Source: Inquilinus sp. Marseille-Q2685 (lineage in GTDB: Bacteria > Pseudomonadota > Alphaproteobacteria > DSM-16000 > Inquilinaceae). From it: 64,000 nt of DNA. Shown here piece after piece: positions 32,010 through 41,126 of this stretch. The notes below the pieces were generated by a model that did not search any database, was not told the DNA's origin, and saw nothing but the letters and a program-made list of their open reading frames with translations. The position numbers and the translations under genes are program-made. The first letter of the stretch is position 1; every line of letters starts with the position of its first letter. The stretch spans positions 1,778,871 through 1,842,870 of the forward strand of contig NZ_CAKAKL010000002.1 in assembly GCF_916619195.1 (NCBI RefSeq), read 5' to 3'.

Positions 32010-32954
32010 TCAGGGCGTCTCGTAGACGAAGATCCGCGATTGTCCGTCCTCCGGCATCGTGGTCAGCCGCAGGCCGTCCTGCGTCGCCTCGACCAGAACC
32101 GGGTTACGGGTCATGGCGGTGCCGTCCTCGGTCCACAGCAGCACCGGCACCTGGAAGGTCGGGCGGCCGGCGGCGAGGTCGACGATCTCGATCCCGCCCA
32201 GGCCGAAGACCGGCGCGTCCGGCGCGCGGCGGAACTCGGTGATGCCGGTGCAGATGGCGAGGCCGACCGGCAGATAGGCGCAGTCCTGGTAATCGAGATA
32301 GTGCTCGGGGTTCAGAGTGACGGTCGGCGGCGTGGAGGCGTCTACCTTGCCCTCGGCATCCAGGCGCCAGGTGTAGAAGCGGCGCGAGCCCCAGCTGACG
32401 CCGTGCAGCGTGTTGTGGTCGGTGTCGTGCACCAGCCCGCCGATATGGTCGTCGACGCGGCCGACCGCCACCGCCTCCAGCGTCTGCGGGTCGACCCGGT
32501 ACAGGATGGAATGGCTGTTCGGCCGGTACTCGGCCACCGGCACCCACAGCCAGCGCCCGTCATAGTCGATGCCGCCCGGATGGTAGATCGAGCCTTCGCC
32601 GAGGGTGATGTGCCCGATCTGCCGGCCCCGGGCGTCGAGCTTGAACAGATGGCCGGTGCCCTGGCCGGTGTCGCGGTCCATGCCGTCCTGCGGCTGGGCA
32701 TAGCGCTTGGTCGGCACGGTGATCTCGACCGAGGAGGCGAAGATCACGTCGCCGGCCCGGGCGAAGCCCTGCGGGTGATAGGTGTCGAACGGCACCGGGA
32801 TGGTCTCGACCAGCCGCCACTGGGTCGAGCGCGACAGCCCCTCGATCCGCCGGCCCAGCACGTCGGGGTCTGCCGCAACGGAGCCGGTGGGGGTGGCGAC
32901 GGCGGTGGCGGTGGCCAGCAGGATCCCGGCGACCGGGGCGGCGAAGCGATGCAT
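32010..32954 (-). CDS. Exported beta-propeller-like protein (possibly DUF6454)
   Basis: A 314-residue exported protein of unknown function. The ATG at 32954 begins a signal peptide (hydrophobic AAPVAGILLATATAV, cleavage near VAA-DP). The mature part has repeated strand-turn units (IGHITLGEGSIYHPGG, GRWLWVPVAEYRP, HDTDHNTLHGVSWGSR) suggesting a propeller that monitors or binds a ligand. Family naming is from memory and uncertain. It lies about 100 bp upstream of the alpha/beta hydrolase gene on the same strand; an operon is possible. Confidence 0.72.
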   Translation of the reverse strand: MHRFAAPVAGILLATATAVATPTGSVAADPDVLGRRIEGLSRSTQWRLVETIPVPFDTYHPQGFARAGDVIFASSVEITVPTKRYAQPQDGMDRDTGQGTGHLFKLDARGRQIGHITLGEGSIYHPGGIDYDGRWLWVPVAEYRPNSHSILYRVDPQTLEAVAVGRVDDHIGGLVHDTDHNTLHGVSWGSRRFYTWRLDAEGKVDASTPPTVTLNPEHYLDYQDCAYLPVGLAICTGITEFRRAPDAPVFGLGGIEIVDLAAGRPTFQVPVLLWTEDGTAMTRNPVLVEATQDGLRLTTMPEDGQSRIFVYETP

Positions 32955-33113
32955 GGCGAATCCCTCGATTTCGGCGCGCGCATCCTGCCGCCGCGCCGTG
33001 ACGGTTTGATGATGGCCCATGATCACCCGAGCCGGCCCGCGCGGCGCGCCGGTCTCCCCTGCGCGGCCCGCCATGGCTGGCGACGGGCCCCCGGGACTAA
33101 GCTCCGGCCCATC

Positions 33114-33998
33114 ATGAGCGACGCCGTCCTGTCCCCCTCCCCCCCCCAGCGCCTGGCGCTGCCCGCCCTGATCCTGGGCGGGCTGGCGATCGGCAGCTCG
33201 CCGATCTTCGTGCGCCTGTCGGAGGTGGGGCCGGTCGCGACCGCGGTGTGGCGCGTGGCCCTGGCGCTGCCGATCCTGTTCCTCTGGTACCGGGCCGAGC
33301 GGGCGCGCGGCGAGGCGGCGCGGGCGCGGAGCCTGGCCGACTGCGCCGCCCTGGCCCTGCCCGGCCTGTTCATCGCCGCCGACCTGGTGGCCTGGCACTG
33401 GGCGCTGGCCCTCACCTCGGTCGCCAACGCCACGCTGCTGGCCAACCTGGCGCCGATCTTCGTCACCCTCGGCGCCTTCGTCCTGTTCCGCACGCCGATC
33501 CGCCCGGTCTTCGCCGCCGGCCTGGCCGTGGCCATCGCCGGCGTGGTGGTGCTGAAGGGCGGCGGCTTCGGCGACGGCGCCCTGGCCGGCGACGCCCTGG
33601 CCGCCCTCGCCGCCGTGTTCTACGGCGGCTACATCCTGGCGGTCGGCCGGCTGCGCGACCGCTTCTCCGTCGCCACGGTGATGCTGTGGACCAGCGCCGT
33701 CGCCGCCGCGGCGACCTTGCCGCTGGCGCTGCTGATGGAGCCGGTCTTCGTGCCGTCGAGCCTGTATGGCTGGGCGGTGCTGCTGGGCCTGTCCTGGGTC
33801 TCGCAGGTCGCCGGGCAGAGCCTGATCACCTACGCCCTGGCCTGGCTGCCGCCGGCCTTCTCCTCCCTCACCCTGCTGATCCAGCCGGTCGCCGCGGCCG
33901 CCCTGGCCTGGATCGTCCTGGCCGAGCCGCTGGGGCCGATGCAGGGGCTGGGCGGCGCCCTGGTGCTGGCCGGGATTCTCCTCGCCCGGAGGGCATGA
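33114..33998 (+). CDS. EamA/DMT-superfamily transporter
   Basis: A 294-residue inner-membrane protein with ten predicted helices in two EamA repeats. GSSPIFVRLSEVGPVATAVWR in the first repeat and the final LAEPLGPMQGLGGALVLAGI helix are typical of drug/metabolite exporters. The ATG at 33114 matches the family start; the frame is open far upstream only because of GC bias. Its stop overlaps the start region of the next gene, so the two are co-expressed. Confidence 0.9.
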   Translation: MSDAVLSPSPPQRLALPALILGGLAIGSSPIFVRLSEVGPVATAVWRVALALPILFLWYRAERARGEAARARSLADCAALALPGLFIAADLVAWHWALALTSVANATLLANLAPIFVTLGAFVLFRTPIRPVFAAGLAVAIAGVVVLKGGGFGDGALAGDALAALAAVFYGGYILAVGRLRDRFSVATVMLWTSAVAAAATLPLALLMEPVFVPSSLYGWAVLLGLSWVSQVAGQSLITYALAWLPPAFSSLTLLIQPVAAAALAWIVLAEPLGPMQGLGGALVLAGILLARRA

Positions 33999-34387
33999 TG
34001 ACCGGGCCCCGCCTCACCCTCAGCCTGCTGCCGGAGACGCTGGCCGTGGCCCGGCTGCCGGCGGACGCGTCCCTGCCCGGCTGGATCAACTGGTCCGATC
34101 CCTTCGTCACCGTCAGCCGCACCCGCGACGAGCTGTCGGTGGCGTGCCCCGAGGCGCGGGTGCCGGCCGAGGCGCAGGCCGAGCGCGGCTGGCGCGGTTT
34201 CAAGGTCCAAGGGCCGCTCGACTTCGCCCTGACCGGCATCCTGGCCCGACTCGCGGCGCCCCTGGCCGAGGCCGGGATCAGCATCTTCGCGATCTCGACC
34301 TACGACACCGACTACCTGCTGGTCCGCGCGGCCGATCTGGACGCCGCGACAGCGGTGCTGCGACGGGAAAACACGGTGCGTGTCTGA
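33998..34387 (+). CDS. ACT-domain protein (CASTOR-like ACT_7 pair)
   Basis: A 129-residue cytoplasmic protein built from two ACT-like units, a fold that binds small ligands, usually amino acids. The second half (FALTGILARLAAPLAEAGIS, then IFAISTYDTDYLLV) is the clearest ACT motif. GGAGG precedes two consecutive ATGs (33995 and 33998), the second at better spacing. It overlaps the EamA stop, so it may sense the metabolite that EamA exports; that link is inference. Confidence 0.85.
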   Translation: MTGPRLTLSLLPETLAVARLPADASLPGWINWSDPFVTVSRTRDELSVACPEARVPAEAQAERGWRGFKVQGPLDFALTGILARLAAPLAEAGISIFAISTYDTDYLLVRAADLDAATAVLRRENTVRV

Positions 34388-34572
34388 CCCGCAACACCGG
34401 TCCCGAAGCCGCGCAATTCCGCGCAGATCCGGCCGTCCGCGAAATATTAAGTCCGCGTAATATCCGAATCTCCGCGCACATTCGACGTTGGCGAAGGGCC
34501 TCGGATGTGATTTCTTCCCGCCCGTCGGTGCGGGGCTGGGCCCGGCGCGCCGGCACGACCCGGAGTTCAGCC

Positions 34573-36012
34573 ATGCCCAAGAAGCGCCCGTCGTTCCGCC
34601 GCACGCGCCAGACCAAGATCGTCGCCACGCTGGGCCCGGCCACCAGCTCGGCCGAGGCGATCCGCAAGCTGTTCGAGGCGGGCGTCGACGTCTTCCGCCT
34701 GAACTTCAGCCACGGCAAGCAGGAGGACCACGCCGCGCGCCTCGCCCTGATCCGCGAGGTGGAGCGCGAGTTCGACCACCCGATCGCGGTGATGGCCGAC
34801 CTGCAGGGGCCGAAGCTGCGCCTGGGCACCTTCGCCGAAGGCCCGGTCAAGCTGACCGAGGGCCAGGGCTTCCGCCTGTCGCTGCAGCAGCGCCCCGGCG
34901 ACGCCACCGGCGTGACCCTGCCGCATCCCGAGATCTTCGCCGCGCTGGAGCCCGGGCAGGCCCTGCTGCTGGACGACGGCAAGGTGCGCCTGAAGGTCGT
35001 TGATTGCGGCCCGGACTTCGCCGACACCGTGGTCGAGGCCGGCTCGCGCCTGTCCGACCGCAAGGGCGTCAACGTGCCGAACGCGGTGCTGCCGCTGTCG
35101 CCGCTGACCGAGAAGGACCGCGACGACCTGCGCTTCGCCCTCGACATCGATGTCGACTGGGTGGCGCTGTCCTTCGTGCAGCGGCCCGAGGACATCGCCG
35201 AGGCGCGCCGGCTGATCGCCGGCCGGGCCCAGGTGATCGTCAAGCTGGAGAAGCCGGCGGCGATCCAGCACCTGGACGAGCTGGTCGAGCTGACCGACGC
35301 GGTGATGGTCGCGCGCGGTGACCTGGGCGTCGAGATGCCGGCCGAGGACGTGCCGTCGCTGCAGAAGCGGATCATCCGCGCCTCGCGCCAGGCCGGCAAG
35401 CCGGTGATCGTGGCGACCCAGATGCTGGAGAGCATGATCATGGCCCCGACCCCGACCCGGGCCGAGGCCTCCGACGTCGCCACCGCGGTGTTCGACGGCG
35501 CCGACGCGGTGATGCTGTCGGCCGAGACCGCCTCGGGCGAATACCCGGTCGAGGCGGTGACGATGATGGACCGCATCGCTCGGCGGGTGGAGAAGGACCC
35601 GATCTACCGCACCATCCTGGACGCGGTGCACTACGACCCGGAGAACACGGCGGCCGACGCCATCACCGCCGCGGCGCGGCAGGTGGCGCACACCATCGGC
35701 GCCGTGGCGATCGCCACCTACACCACCTCGGGCTCGACCACGCTGCGCGCGGCGCGCGAGCGGCCGGAGGTGCCGATCCTGTGCCTGACCTCGAACCTGC
35801 AGACCGCCCGCCGCATGGGCCTGTGCTGGGGCGTGCATTCGGTGCACACCGAGGATGTCAGCAACTTCACCGAGATGGTCGGCAAGGCCTGCCGCCTGGC
35901 CAAGCACGACGGCTTCGGCGCCGCCGGGCAGCGCATCGTGGTCACGGCCGGCGTGCCCTTCGGCACCCCCGGCAACACGAATGTGCTGCGCATCGCCTGG
36001 ATCGAGGACTGA
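34573..36012 (+). CDS. pyk: Pyruvate kinase
   Basis: Converts phosphoenolpyruvate and ADP to pyruvate and ATP in the last step of glycolysis and the Entner-Doudoroff pathway. The 479-residue length is normal. Visible signatures are TKIVATLGPATSS, FRLNFSHG, ADLQGPKLR, the catalytic VIVKLEKPAAI and the MVARGDLGVEMP metal/phosphate site, then the C-terminal allosteric domain. The ATG at 34573 agrees with the family start. A 185-bp upstream gap contains ATATTA-N8-TAATAT at 34444-34463, a possible operator. Related genomes often place pyk near DUF1244 and gapR (from memory), and here it lies about 7 kb away. Confidence 0.97.
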   Translation: MPKKRPSFRRTRQTKIVATLGPATSSAEAIRKLFEAGVDVFRLNFSHGKQEDHAARLALIREVEREFDHPIAVMADLQGPKLRLGTFAEGPVKLTEGQGFRLSLQQRPGDATGVTLPHPEIFAALEPGQALLLDDGKVRLKVVDCGPDFADTVVEAGSRLSDRKGVNVPNAVLPLSPLTEKDRDDLRFALDIDVDWVALSFVQRPEDIAEARRLIAGRAQVIVKLEKPAAIQHLDELVELTDAVMVARGDLGVEMPAEDVPSLQKRIIRASRQAGKPVIVATQMLESMIMAPTPTRAEASDVATAVFDGADAVMLSAETASGEYPVEAVTMMDRIARRVEKDPIYRTILDAVHYDPENTAADAITAAARQVAHTIGAVAIATYTTSGSTTLRAARERPEVPILCLTSNLQTARRMGLCWGVHSVHTEDVSNFTEMVGKACRLAKHDGFGAAGQRIVVTAGVPFGTPGNTNVLRIAWIED

Positions 36013-36017
36013 GCCCC

Positions 36018-36144
36018 GTCGATAATGCTACTGGCGTGGCCGTCTGCTGGCGATTTTTCCGCTTCCGGTGCTCACGGGCCTCCATGCCCGCTGCGCTCCG
36101 GTTCTCAAAATCGCCAGCAGCCGACTCACGCCAGCGCATTCTCG
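36018..36144 (-). repeat. About 115-bp palindromic repeat, copy 1
   Basis: Read on the minus strand it contains GAGAACCGGAGCGCAGCGG then CCCGTGAGCACCGGAAGCGG, bounded by CGCTGGCGTGAGT and CACGCCAG. The second copy is at 42848-42965 on the plus strand. It sits between pyk and the SnoaL-like gene. Confidence 0.75.
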
Positions 36145-36161
36145 AAGGGGCTCACCTTCAT

Positions 36162-36584
36162 ATGACCCATTCCCCGCTCGCCGCCAACCAGGCCTTCTAC
36201 GCCGCCCTCGCCGAGGGCGATGCCGCCGCGATGGATGGGCTGTGGTCGCAGCGGCAGCCGGTCGCCTGCATCCATCCGGGCTGGCCGGTCCTGGCCGGGC
36301 GCGAGGCGGTGATGAAGAGCTGGGCGTCGATCCTGCGCGACCCGCCGCGGATCGCCGTCGAGGCGACACGGGTGCTGGACTACGGCGATACCGCCGTGGT
36401 GCTGTGCATCGAGAAGATCGGCGACAACCGGCTCGCGGCCACCAACGTGTTCAGCCGCGAGCCCGATGGCTGGCGCCTGGTGCACCACCAGGCCGGCCGG
36501 CACCATCCACTGACGGATGTCAGGCGCCCCCCGGCGCCGGCCCTGAGTATCGCAGGATCCAGAGCCCCTGGTTCTTGTCGGTGA
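36162..36584 (+). CDS. SnoaL-like / nuclear transport factor 2-fold protein
   Basis: A 140-residue protein of the NTF2-like (DUF4440/SnoaL) fold. ANQAFYAALAEGDAAAMDGLW at the start, CIHPGWPVLAGREAVMKSW in the middle, and NVFSREPDGWRLVHHQAG at the end give the cone-shaped fold with its pocket; the conserved His-Pro-Gly-Trp is a known sub-family trait. Function in this sub-family is unknown. The 3' end overlaps the convergent LVIVD gene by 65 bp, and the last roughly 20 residues after HHPLTD look like run-on sequence. Confidence 0.85.
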   Translation: MTHSPLAANQAFYAALAEGDAAAMDGLWSQRQPVACIHPGWPVLAGREAVMKSWASILRDPPRIAVEATRVLDYGDTAVVLCIEKIGDNRLAATNVFSREPDGWRLVHHQAGRHHPLTDVRRPPAPALSIAGSRAPGSCR

Positions 36585-37935
36585 TGTAGATGAAGCCGCG
36601 CCGGTCGACGAGGACATCCTCGGTCTGCACCACCAGCTTTCCCTCCGGCATCGGGCCGTAGCGCCGCGCCGGCTCCGGCGGGATGAAGAAGCCGACCTCG
36701 CGCGGCAGCCGGACGTTCGAGACGTCGTAGATCCTGAGCCCGGCGTTGAAATGGGCGAGGTAGAACAGGTCGCCCTGCTTCTGCACGTCCGGATGGTGCT
36801 GGTGGTGGTTCATGTTGTGCGGCCCGCGCCAGCCGCCCCGCGTCGTGAAATCGTCATAGGGCGCCTCCGCCGGCGGGATCGGCTCCGGCAGCAGCGACAG
36901 CAGGAATGGCTGCCGCGGGTCCGATATGTCGAGGATCGAGGCGTGGTGCGCAGGGCCGCGCTCGTAGGTGACGTTCTCGGAATTGGCAAAGGCGATCTTC
37001 CGTTCGGGGATCGGCAGGACGCCATGCACGCCGAACCGGGAATGGAAGGGCGGGCTGAAGCCCAGGCCGCCGATCTGCCGCGGCCGCGACACGTCGCCGA
37101 TGTCGAGGATCACCACGCCGGCGGCGCCATAGGGCAGGTAGGCGGTGTCGCCGACGACGTAGGGCGGGCCGTGCAGCGACACGTCCTCCCCCGCTCCGGC
37201 GCAGAACACGCCGCAGCGGCAATGGCCGCCGGCATGCGTCCCCTGTTCGGCGGCGACGCGGGTCGGGGCCGCCTCCCCGCCCGCCTCGTGCTGGCCCGGC
37301 ACCCACCAGCGCCCCGCCTCGCGCGGGCGGGCGGGGTCGGAGATGTCGACGATCAGGTAGATGTTGCCGCGATAGCCGGGCATGCCGGCGGCGACATGCA
37401 TGTAGGGCCCGCCGGCATAGAGGTTGCGGTGGGTGCCGGTGCCGCCGGTGCGGTACTGGCCGAGCCGCCGCGGCGCCAGCGGGTCGGCGATGTCCCAGAT
37501 CACCACGCCCTCGTCGAAGGGCGCATCCGGATCGCCGCCGAAATTGGCGAAGGGCTTCTCCAGCGCCGTGATCATGATGTCGCCGTGCAGGTCGACCTGC
37601 AGGGTCCAGGTGTTCGCGCCCGGATGCTCGACGAAGCGCGCGACTCTGGGCTGGGCCGGGTCGGTGACGTCGACGATGCTCCAGCCCCGGTGCCAGAAAT
37701 GGCCGGTGTGGAGATACCAGCGGCCGGCCGCCTCGCGGATCGCCATCTTGAAGGCGGGCCGGTGGTCGAGGTCGCTGTAGCCGACGACCTCGACATTGTG
37801 GGCATAGGCGCCGTTGGCGAGGGCCGTGCCGGCGATCCGCGGCTGGGCCTGGCCGGGGACCGCGGCGCCCAGGGCGGCGCCGGCCGCCAGGCCGCCGAGC
37901 ATGTGCCGCCGGGTCAGTCGTCCATCCGTCGTCAT
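36520..37935 (-). CDS. Tat-exported LVIVD-repeat protein
   Basis: A 471-residue protein predicted to be exported by the Tat system: TRRHMLGGLAAGAALGAA follows a short N-region. Repeated units of the form VDVTDPAQPR, WDIADPLAPR, VDISDPARP, LDIGDVSRPR, LDISDPRQP and YDVSNVRLPR mark LVIVD repeats, which build a beta-propeller. A Cys- and His-rich stretch (HAGGHCRCGVFCAG) and HNMNHHQHHPD could bind metal. GAGGACCCG precedes the ATG, and the upstream stop is 8 bp away, so it is the fourth gene of the pao-like operon. Tat export of both this protein and the Fe-S subunit points to a shared periplasmic role. Confidence 0.87.
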   Translation of the reverse strand: MTTDGRLTRRHMLGGLAAGAALGAAVPGQAQPRIAGTALANGAYAHNVEVVGYSDLDHRPAFKMAIREAAGRWYLHTGHFWHRGWSIVDVTDPAQPRVARFVEHPGANTWTLQVDLHGDIMITALEKPFANFGGDPDAPFDEGVVIWDIADPLAPRRLGQYRTGGTGTHRNLYAGGPYMHVAAGMPGYRGNIYLIVDISDPARPREAGRWWVPGQHEAGGEAAPTRVAAEQGTHAGGHCRCGVFCAGAGEDVSLHGPPYVVGDTAYLPYGAAGVVILDIGDVSRPRQIGGLGFSPPFHSRFGVHGVLPIPERKIAFANSENVTYERGPAHHASILDISDPRQPFLLSLLPEPIPPAEAPYDDFTTRGGWRGPHNMNHHQHHPDVQKQGDLFYLAHFNAGLRIYDVSNVRLPREVGFFIPPEPARRYGPMPEGKLVVQTEDVLVDRRGFIYITDKNQGLWILRYSGPAPGGA

Positions 37936-37942
37936 CGGGTCC

Positions 37943-40129
37943 TCACACATCCGCCAGCGGCAGGCCGGGCAGCAGCTTGTCGAGGGTGATCGGGAAGTCC
38001 CGCACCCGCAGGCCGGTGGCGTTGTGGACGGCGTTGGCCACCGCCGCCCCGGCGCCGCAGACGCCGAGCTCGCCCAGGCCCTTGGCGCCGAGCGGGTTGG
38101 CCCTTTCGTCGGGCTGCTCCAGGAACACGACCTCGAGCTCCGGCACGTCGGCATGGACCGGGATGTGGTATTCGGCGAGGTCGCGGTTGACGAAGCGGCC
38201 GTGGCGGGGATCGAGATGCGTCTCCTCCATCAGCGCGGCGCCGAGGCCCCAGGTCATGCCGCCGATCACCTGCGAGCGCGCGGTCTTGGCGTTCAGCAGG
38301 CGGCCGGCATCGATCACCGCCAGCATGCGGCGCAGCCGGACCTCGCCGGTGTCGATGTCGACCGCGACCTCGGCGAATTGCGCGCCATAGGAGTGCTGGG
38401 AGAACTCTTTATAGTCCGGATTCGCCGTCATCGGGGTGGACGCCCCCTCGGCCTCCAGCCCGTCCGGGGCGATGCGGGCGAGGAGATCCGCCGACAGAAT
38501 GCTGTCAGCGCGTCCCGCGGCCTCGGCGATCTTCGCCCGCAGGGCGAGGCAGGCCTGGTGGACGGCGGTGCCGGAGCTGGCGGCGCCCCAGGAGCCGCCG
38601 GAGCCGGCGGTGCGCGGAAAGCGGCTGTCGCCGAGCTCGACCGTCACCGCCGAGAGCGGCACGCCGAGCCGTTCGGCCGCGATCTGCGCCAGGATCGTGT
38701 AGGTGCCGGTGCCGATATCGGTCATGTCCAGCCGCACGGTCACCCGGCCCCGGGCGTCGATCGCCACCCGGGCGGTCGCGGCGCCGAGATAGTTGGGCCG
38801 GATCGCCGCCGCCACGCCCAGGCCGATCAGCTTGCGGCCGTCGCGGACGCGGCCCGGCTCGGCGCTGCGGCGCTCCCAGCCGAAGCGGCGCGCGCCCTCG
38901 CGCAGACAGCCGACCAGGTTGCGGCCGGCGAAGGGCACGTTGCGCTCGGGATCCCGGGCCGGCTCGTTGCGGATCCTGAGCTCGATCGGGTCGAGGCCGA
39001 GCGTTTCGGCCAGCTCGTCCATGGCGGATTCGAAGGCCATCAGCCCGGGCGCCTCGCCGGGCGACCGCATCCATTCGCCGCGGCGGAGATCGACCGGCAC
39101 CAGCCGGTGCCGGGTCAGCCGGTTCGGGGCGGCGTAGAGCGACCGGGTGACGACCGCGGTCTGCTCGCAATACTCCTCGAACCGGCAGGTGGCCGAGCAG
39201 ACGTCGTGGCCCAGCGCGGTCAGCCGCCCGTCGCGGTCGGCGCCGAGGCGGACCAGATGCATCATCTCCGCCCGGTGACCGGCATTGCCGAACATCTGCT
39301 GCCGGGTCAGGGCGACCTTCACCGGTCGCCGCAGCACCCGCGCGGCCAGGGCGGCCAGCACCATGTCGGCATGCACCGTCAGCTTGGAACCGAAGCCGCC
39401 GCCGGTGAACGCGCTGACGATCCGCACATTGTCCGGCGGAATCGCCAGCGTGTTGGCGATGCCGGCCCGGACATACGCCAGCGTCTGCGCCCCGGTGCGG
39501 ATCGTCACCGTGTCGCCGGACCATTCGGCCAGCGTGGCATGCGGCTCCATCGGGTTGTGGTGCTCATAGGGCGTCCGGTACAGCGCCTCGACCTTGACCG
39601 GCGCGGCGGCGAAGGCGCCGTCGAAGTCGCCGACGGCGCTGTCGGTCTGCAGCCCGGCATTGGCCCGCGGCGGCGCATAGGCCTCGTCCAGCCGGCCGGC
39701 GAGGTCGAAGGCGCCGGGCTCCTCCTCATACCGGACCCGGATCAGGCCGGCGGCGGCGCGGGCGGCCTCGAAGCTGTCGGCCACCACCAGCGCCACCGGC
39801 TCGTCGTGGAAGCGCACCCGGTCGTCGGCGAGCATGGGCCGGGCGCGGGTGAACACCTCGGGCGGCGTCGGCGTGACCGGCGGGCCGAAGGCGGGCTGGG
39901 GCGGCGCGGTGCGATGGGGCATCACATGCAGCCCGCCCGGCGCCCGCTCCGCCTCCGCCGGGTCGATCGCCACGATCCGACCGCGGGTGATGCCGGCGCC
40001 GAGGATGACGCCGTAGGCCGGCTCCTGGTCCGGCACATGCTCATAGGCGTAGGTCGCCCGGCCGGTGACCTTGAGCGGGCCGTCGACCCGGTCGACCGGC
40101 TTGCCGATCGCGACGCTGTCATTTGCCAT
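37943..40129 (-). CDS. Xanthine oxidase-family aldehyde dehydrogenase, Mo-binding subunit (PaoC-like)
   Basis: The large subunit of a molybdenum hydroxylase, 728 residues, about the length of E. coli PaoC. GRATYAYEHVPDQ at the N-terminus, FTGGGFGSK and later GSGGSWGAASSGTAVHQA (cofactor contacts), and the C-terminal GAKGLGELGVCG carrying the conserved catalytic Glu are present. It should oxidise aldehydes or N-heterocycles with electrons passing to the FAD and Fe-S subunits encoded upstream. No signal peptide is seen; in the PaoABC system the complex is carried out by the Tat signal of subunit A. The ATG at 40129 lies 7 bp after the FAD-subunit stop. Confidence 0.92.
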   Translation of the reverse strand: MANDSVAIGKPVDRVDGPLKVTGRATYAYEHVPDQEPAYGVILGAGITRGRIVAIDPAEAERAPGGLHVMPHRTAPPQPAFGPPVTPTPPEVFTRARPMLADDRVRFHDEPVALVVADSFEAARAAAGLIRVRYEEEPGAFDLAGRLDEAYAPPRANAGLQTDSAVGDFDGAFAAAPVKVEALYRTPYEHHNPMEPHATLAEWSGDTVTIRTGAQTLAYVRAGIANTLAIPPDNVRIVSAFTGGGFGSKLTVHADMVLAALAARVLRRPVKVALTRQQMFGNAGHRAEMMHLVRLGADRDGRLTALGHDVCSATCRFEEYCEQTAVVTRSLYAAPNRLTRHRLVPVDLRRGEWMRSPGEAPGLMAFESAMDELAETLGLDPIELRIRNEPARDPERNVPFAGRNLVGCLREGARRFGWERRSAEPGRVRDGRKLIGLGVAAAIRPNYLGAATARVAIDARGRVTVRLDMTDIGTGTYTILAQIAAERLGVPLSAVTVELGDSRFPRTAGSGGSWGAASSGTAVHQACLALRAKIAEAAGRADSILSADLLARIAPDGLEAEGASTPMTANPDYKEFSQHSYGAQFAEVAVDIDTGEVRLRRMLAVIDAGRLLNAKTARSQVIGGMTWGLGAALMEETHLDPRHGRFVNRDLAEYHIPVHADVPELEVVFLEQPDERANPLGAKGLGELGVCGAGAAVANAVHNATGLRVRDFPITLDKLLPGLPLADV

Positions 40130-40136
40130 CGTTCCC

Positions 40137-41123
40137 TCACGCGCGCTCGACGGCCGCGGCCAGGGTGTGCCGCAGCGTCCGTTGGGCCAGCTGGATCTTG
40201 AAGTCGTTGCCGGGGCGCCCCCGCGCCTCGGCCAGGGCGGCCGCGGCGGCATCGCGGTAGCTGCCCTCCGCCGCGACGGCGCCGGCCAGCACCCGCTCCG
40301 CGGCCCCGGCGCGCCAGGGCTTCGGCGCCACGCCGCCCAGGGCGACGCGGGCGCTGCGGATGCGGCCGCCCTCGGCTTCGACGATGGCGGCGACCGAGAC
40401 CAGGGCGAAGGCGTAGGAGGCACGGTCCCGCACCTTGCGATAGAGCTGCCGGCCGGGCGGCGGCGGAGGCAGGACCACCGCCGTGATCATCTCGCCGGCG
40501 CCGAGCGCGGTCTCGACATCCGGCGTCGTGCCGGCCGGCCGGTGCAGCTCGCCCACCGGGATCGTGCGCCCCCCGCCGTCCGGACGGATGGTCTCGACCC
40601 GGGCGTCGAGCGCGGCCAGGGCCACGGCCATGTCGGAGGGGTGGACGGCGATGCAGTCGTCGCCGGCCCCGAGCACGGCGTGCATGCGGCTGAAGCCGTC
40701 CAGCGCGGCGCAGCCGGAGCCGGGGCTGCGCTTGTTGCAGGGCAGCGACAGGTCCTGGAAATAGGGGCAGCGGGTGCGCTGCAGCAGGTTGCCGCCGGTC
40801 GAGGCCTTGTTGCGGATCTGGCCGGAGGCCCCGGCCAGCAGCGCCTGCGCCAGCACCGGATAGTGCCGCCGCACCGCCGGGTCGGCGGCGAGGTCGCCGT
40901 TCCGCACCTGCGCCCCGATGCGCAGGCCGCCGTCCGGCGTCCGCTCGACCCGGTCGAGCGGCAGCCGGCTGATGTCGACCAGATGGGTCGGCCGCTCGAC
41001 CCCCAGCTTCATCAGGTCGAGCAGGTTGGTGCCGCCGGCGATGAAGCGGGCCCCGGGCCGGGCCGCCACCGCCGCGGCCGCCGCCCGCAGGTCCACCGCG
41101 CGCTCATAGGTGAAGGGCTGCAT
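40137..41123 (-). CDS. Molybdenum hydroxylase FAD-binding subunit (PaoB-like)
   Basis: A 328-residue FAD subunit. [19 protein letters not shown] near residues 25-45 is the FAD loop, and [16 protein letters not shown] followed by [17 protein letters not shown] supplies the Cys set that in PaoB binds an extra [4Fe-4S] cluster. The C-terminal domain ([18 protein letters not shown]) is the CO-dehydrogenase flavoprotein C-domain. It is 3 bp from the Fe-S gene and 7 bp from the Mo-subunit gene. The extra cluster supports a PaoABC-type assignment over xanthine dehydrogenase. Confidence 0.92.
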   Translation of the reverse strand: MQPFTYERAVDLRAAAAAVAARPGARFIAGGTNLLDLMKLGVERPTHLVDISRLPLDRVERTPDGGLRIGAQVRNGDLAADPAVRRHYPVLAQALLAGASGQIRNKASTGGNLLQRTRCPYFQDLSLPCNKRSPGSGCAALDGFSRMHAVLGAGDDCIAVHPSDMAVALAALDARVETIRPDGGGRTIPVGELHRPAGTTPDVETALGAGEMITAVVLPPPPPGRQLYRKVRDRASYAFALVSVAAIVEAEGGRIRSARVALGGVAPKPWRAGAAERVLAGAVAAEGSYRDAAAAALAEARGRPGNDFKIQLAQRTLRHTLAAAVERA

Positions 41124-41126
41124 CGC

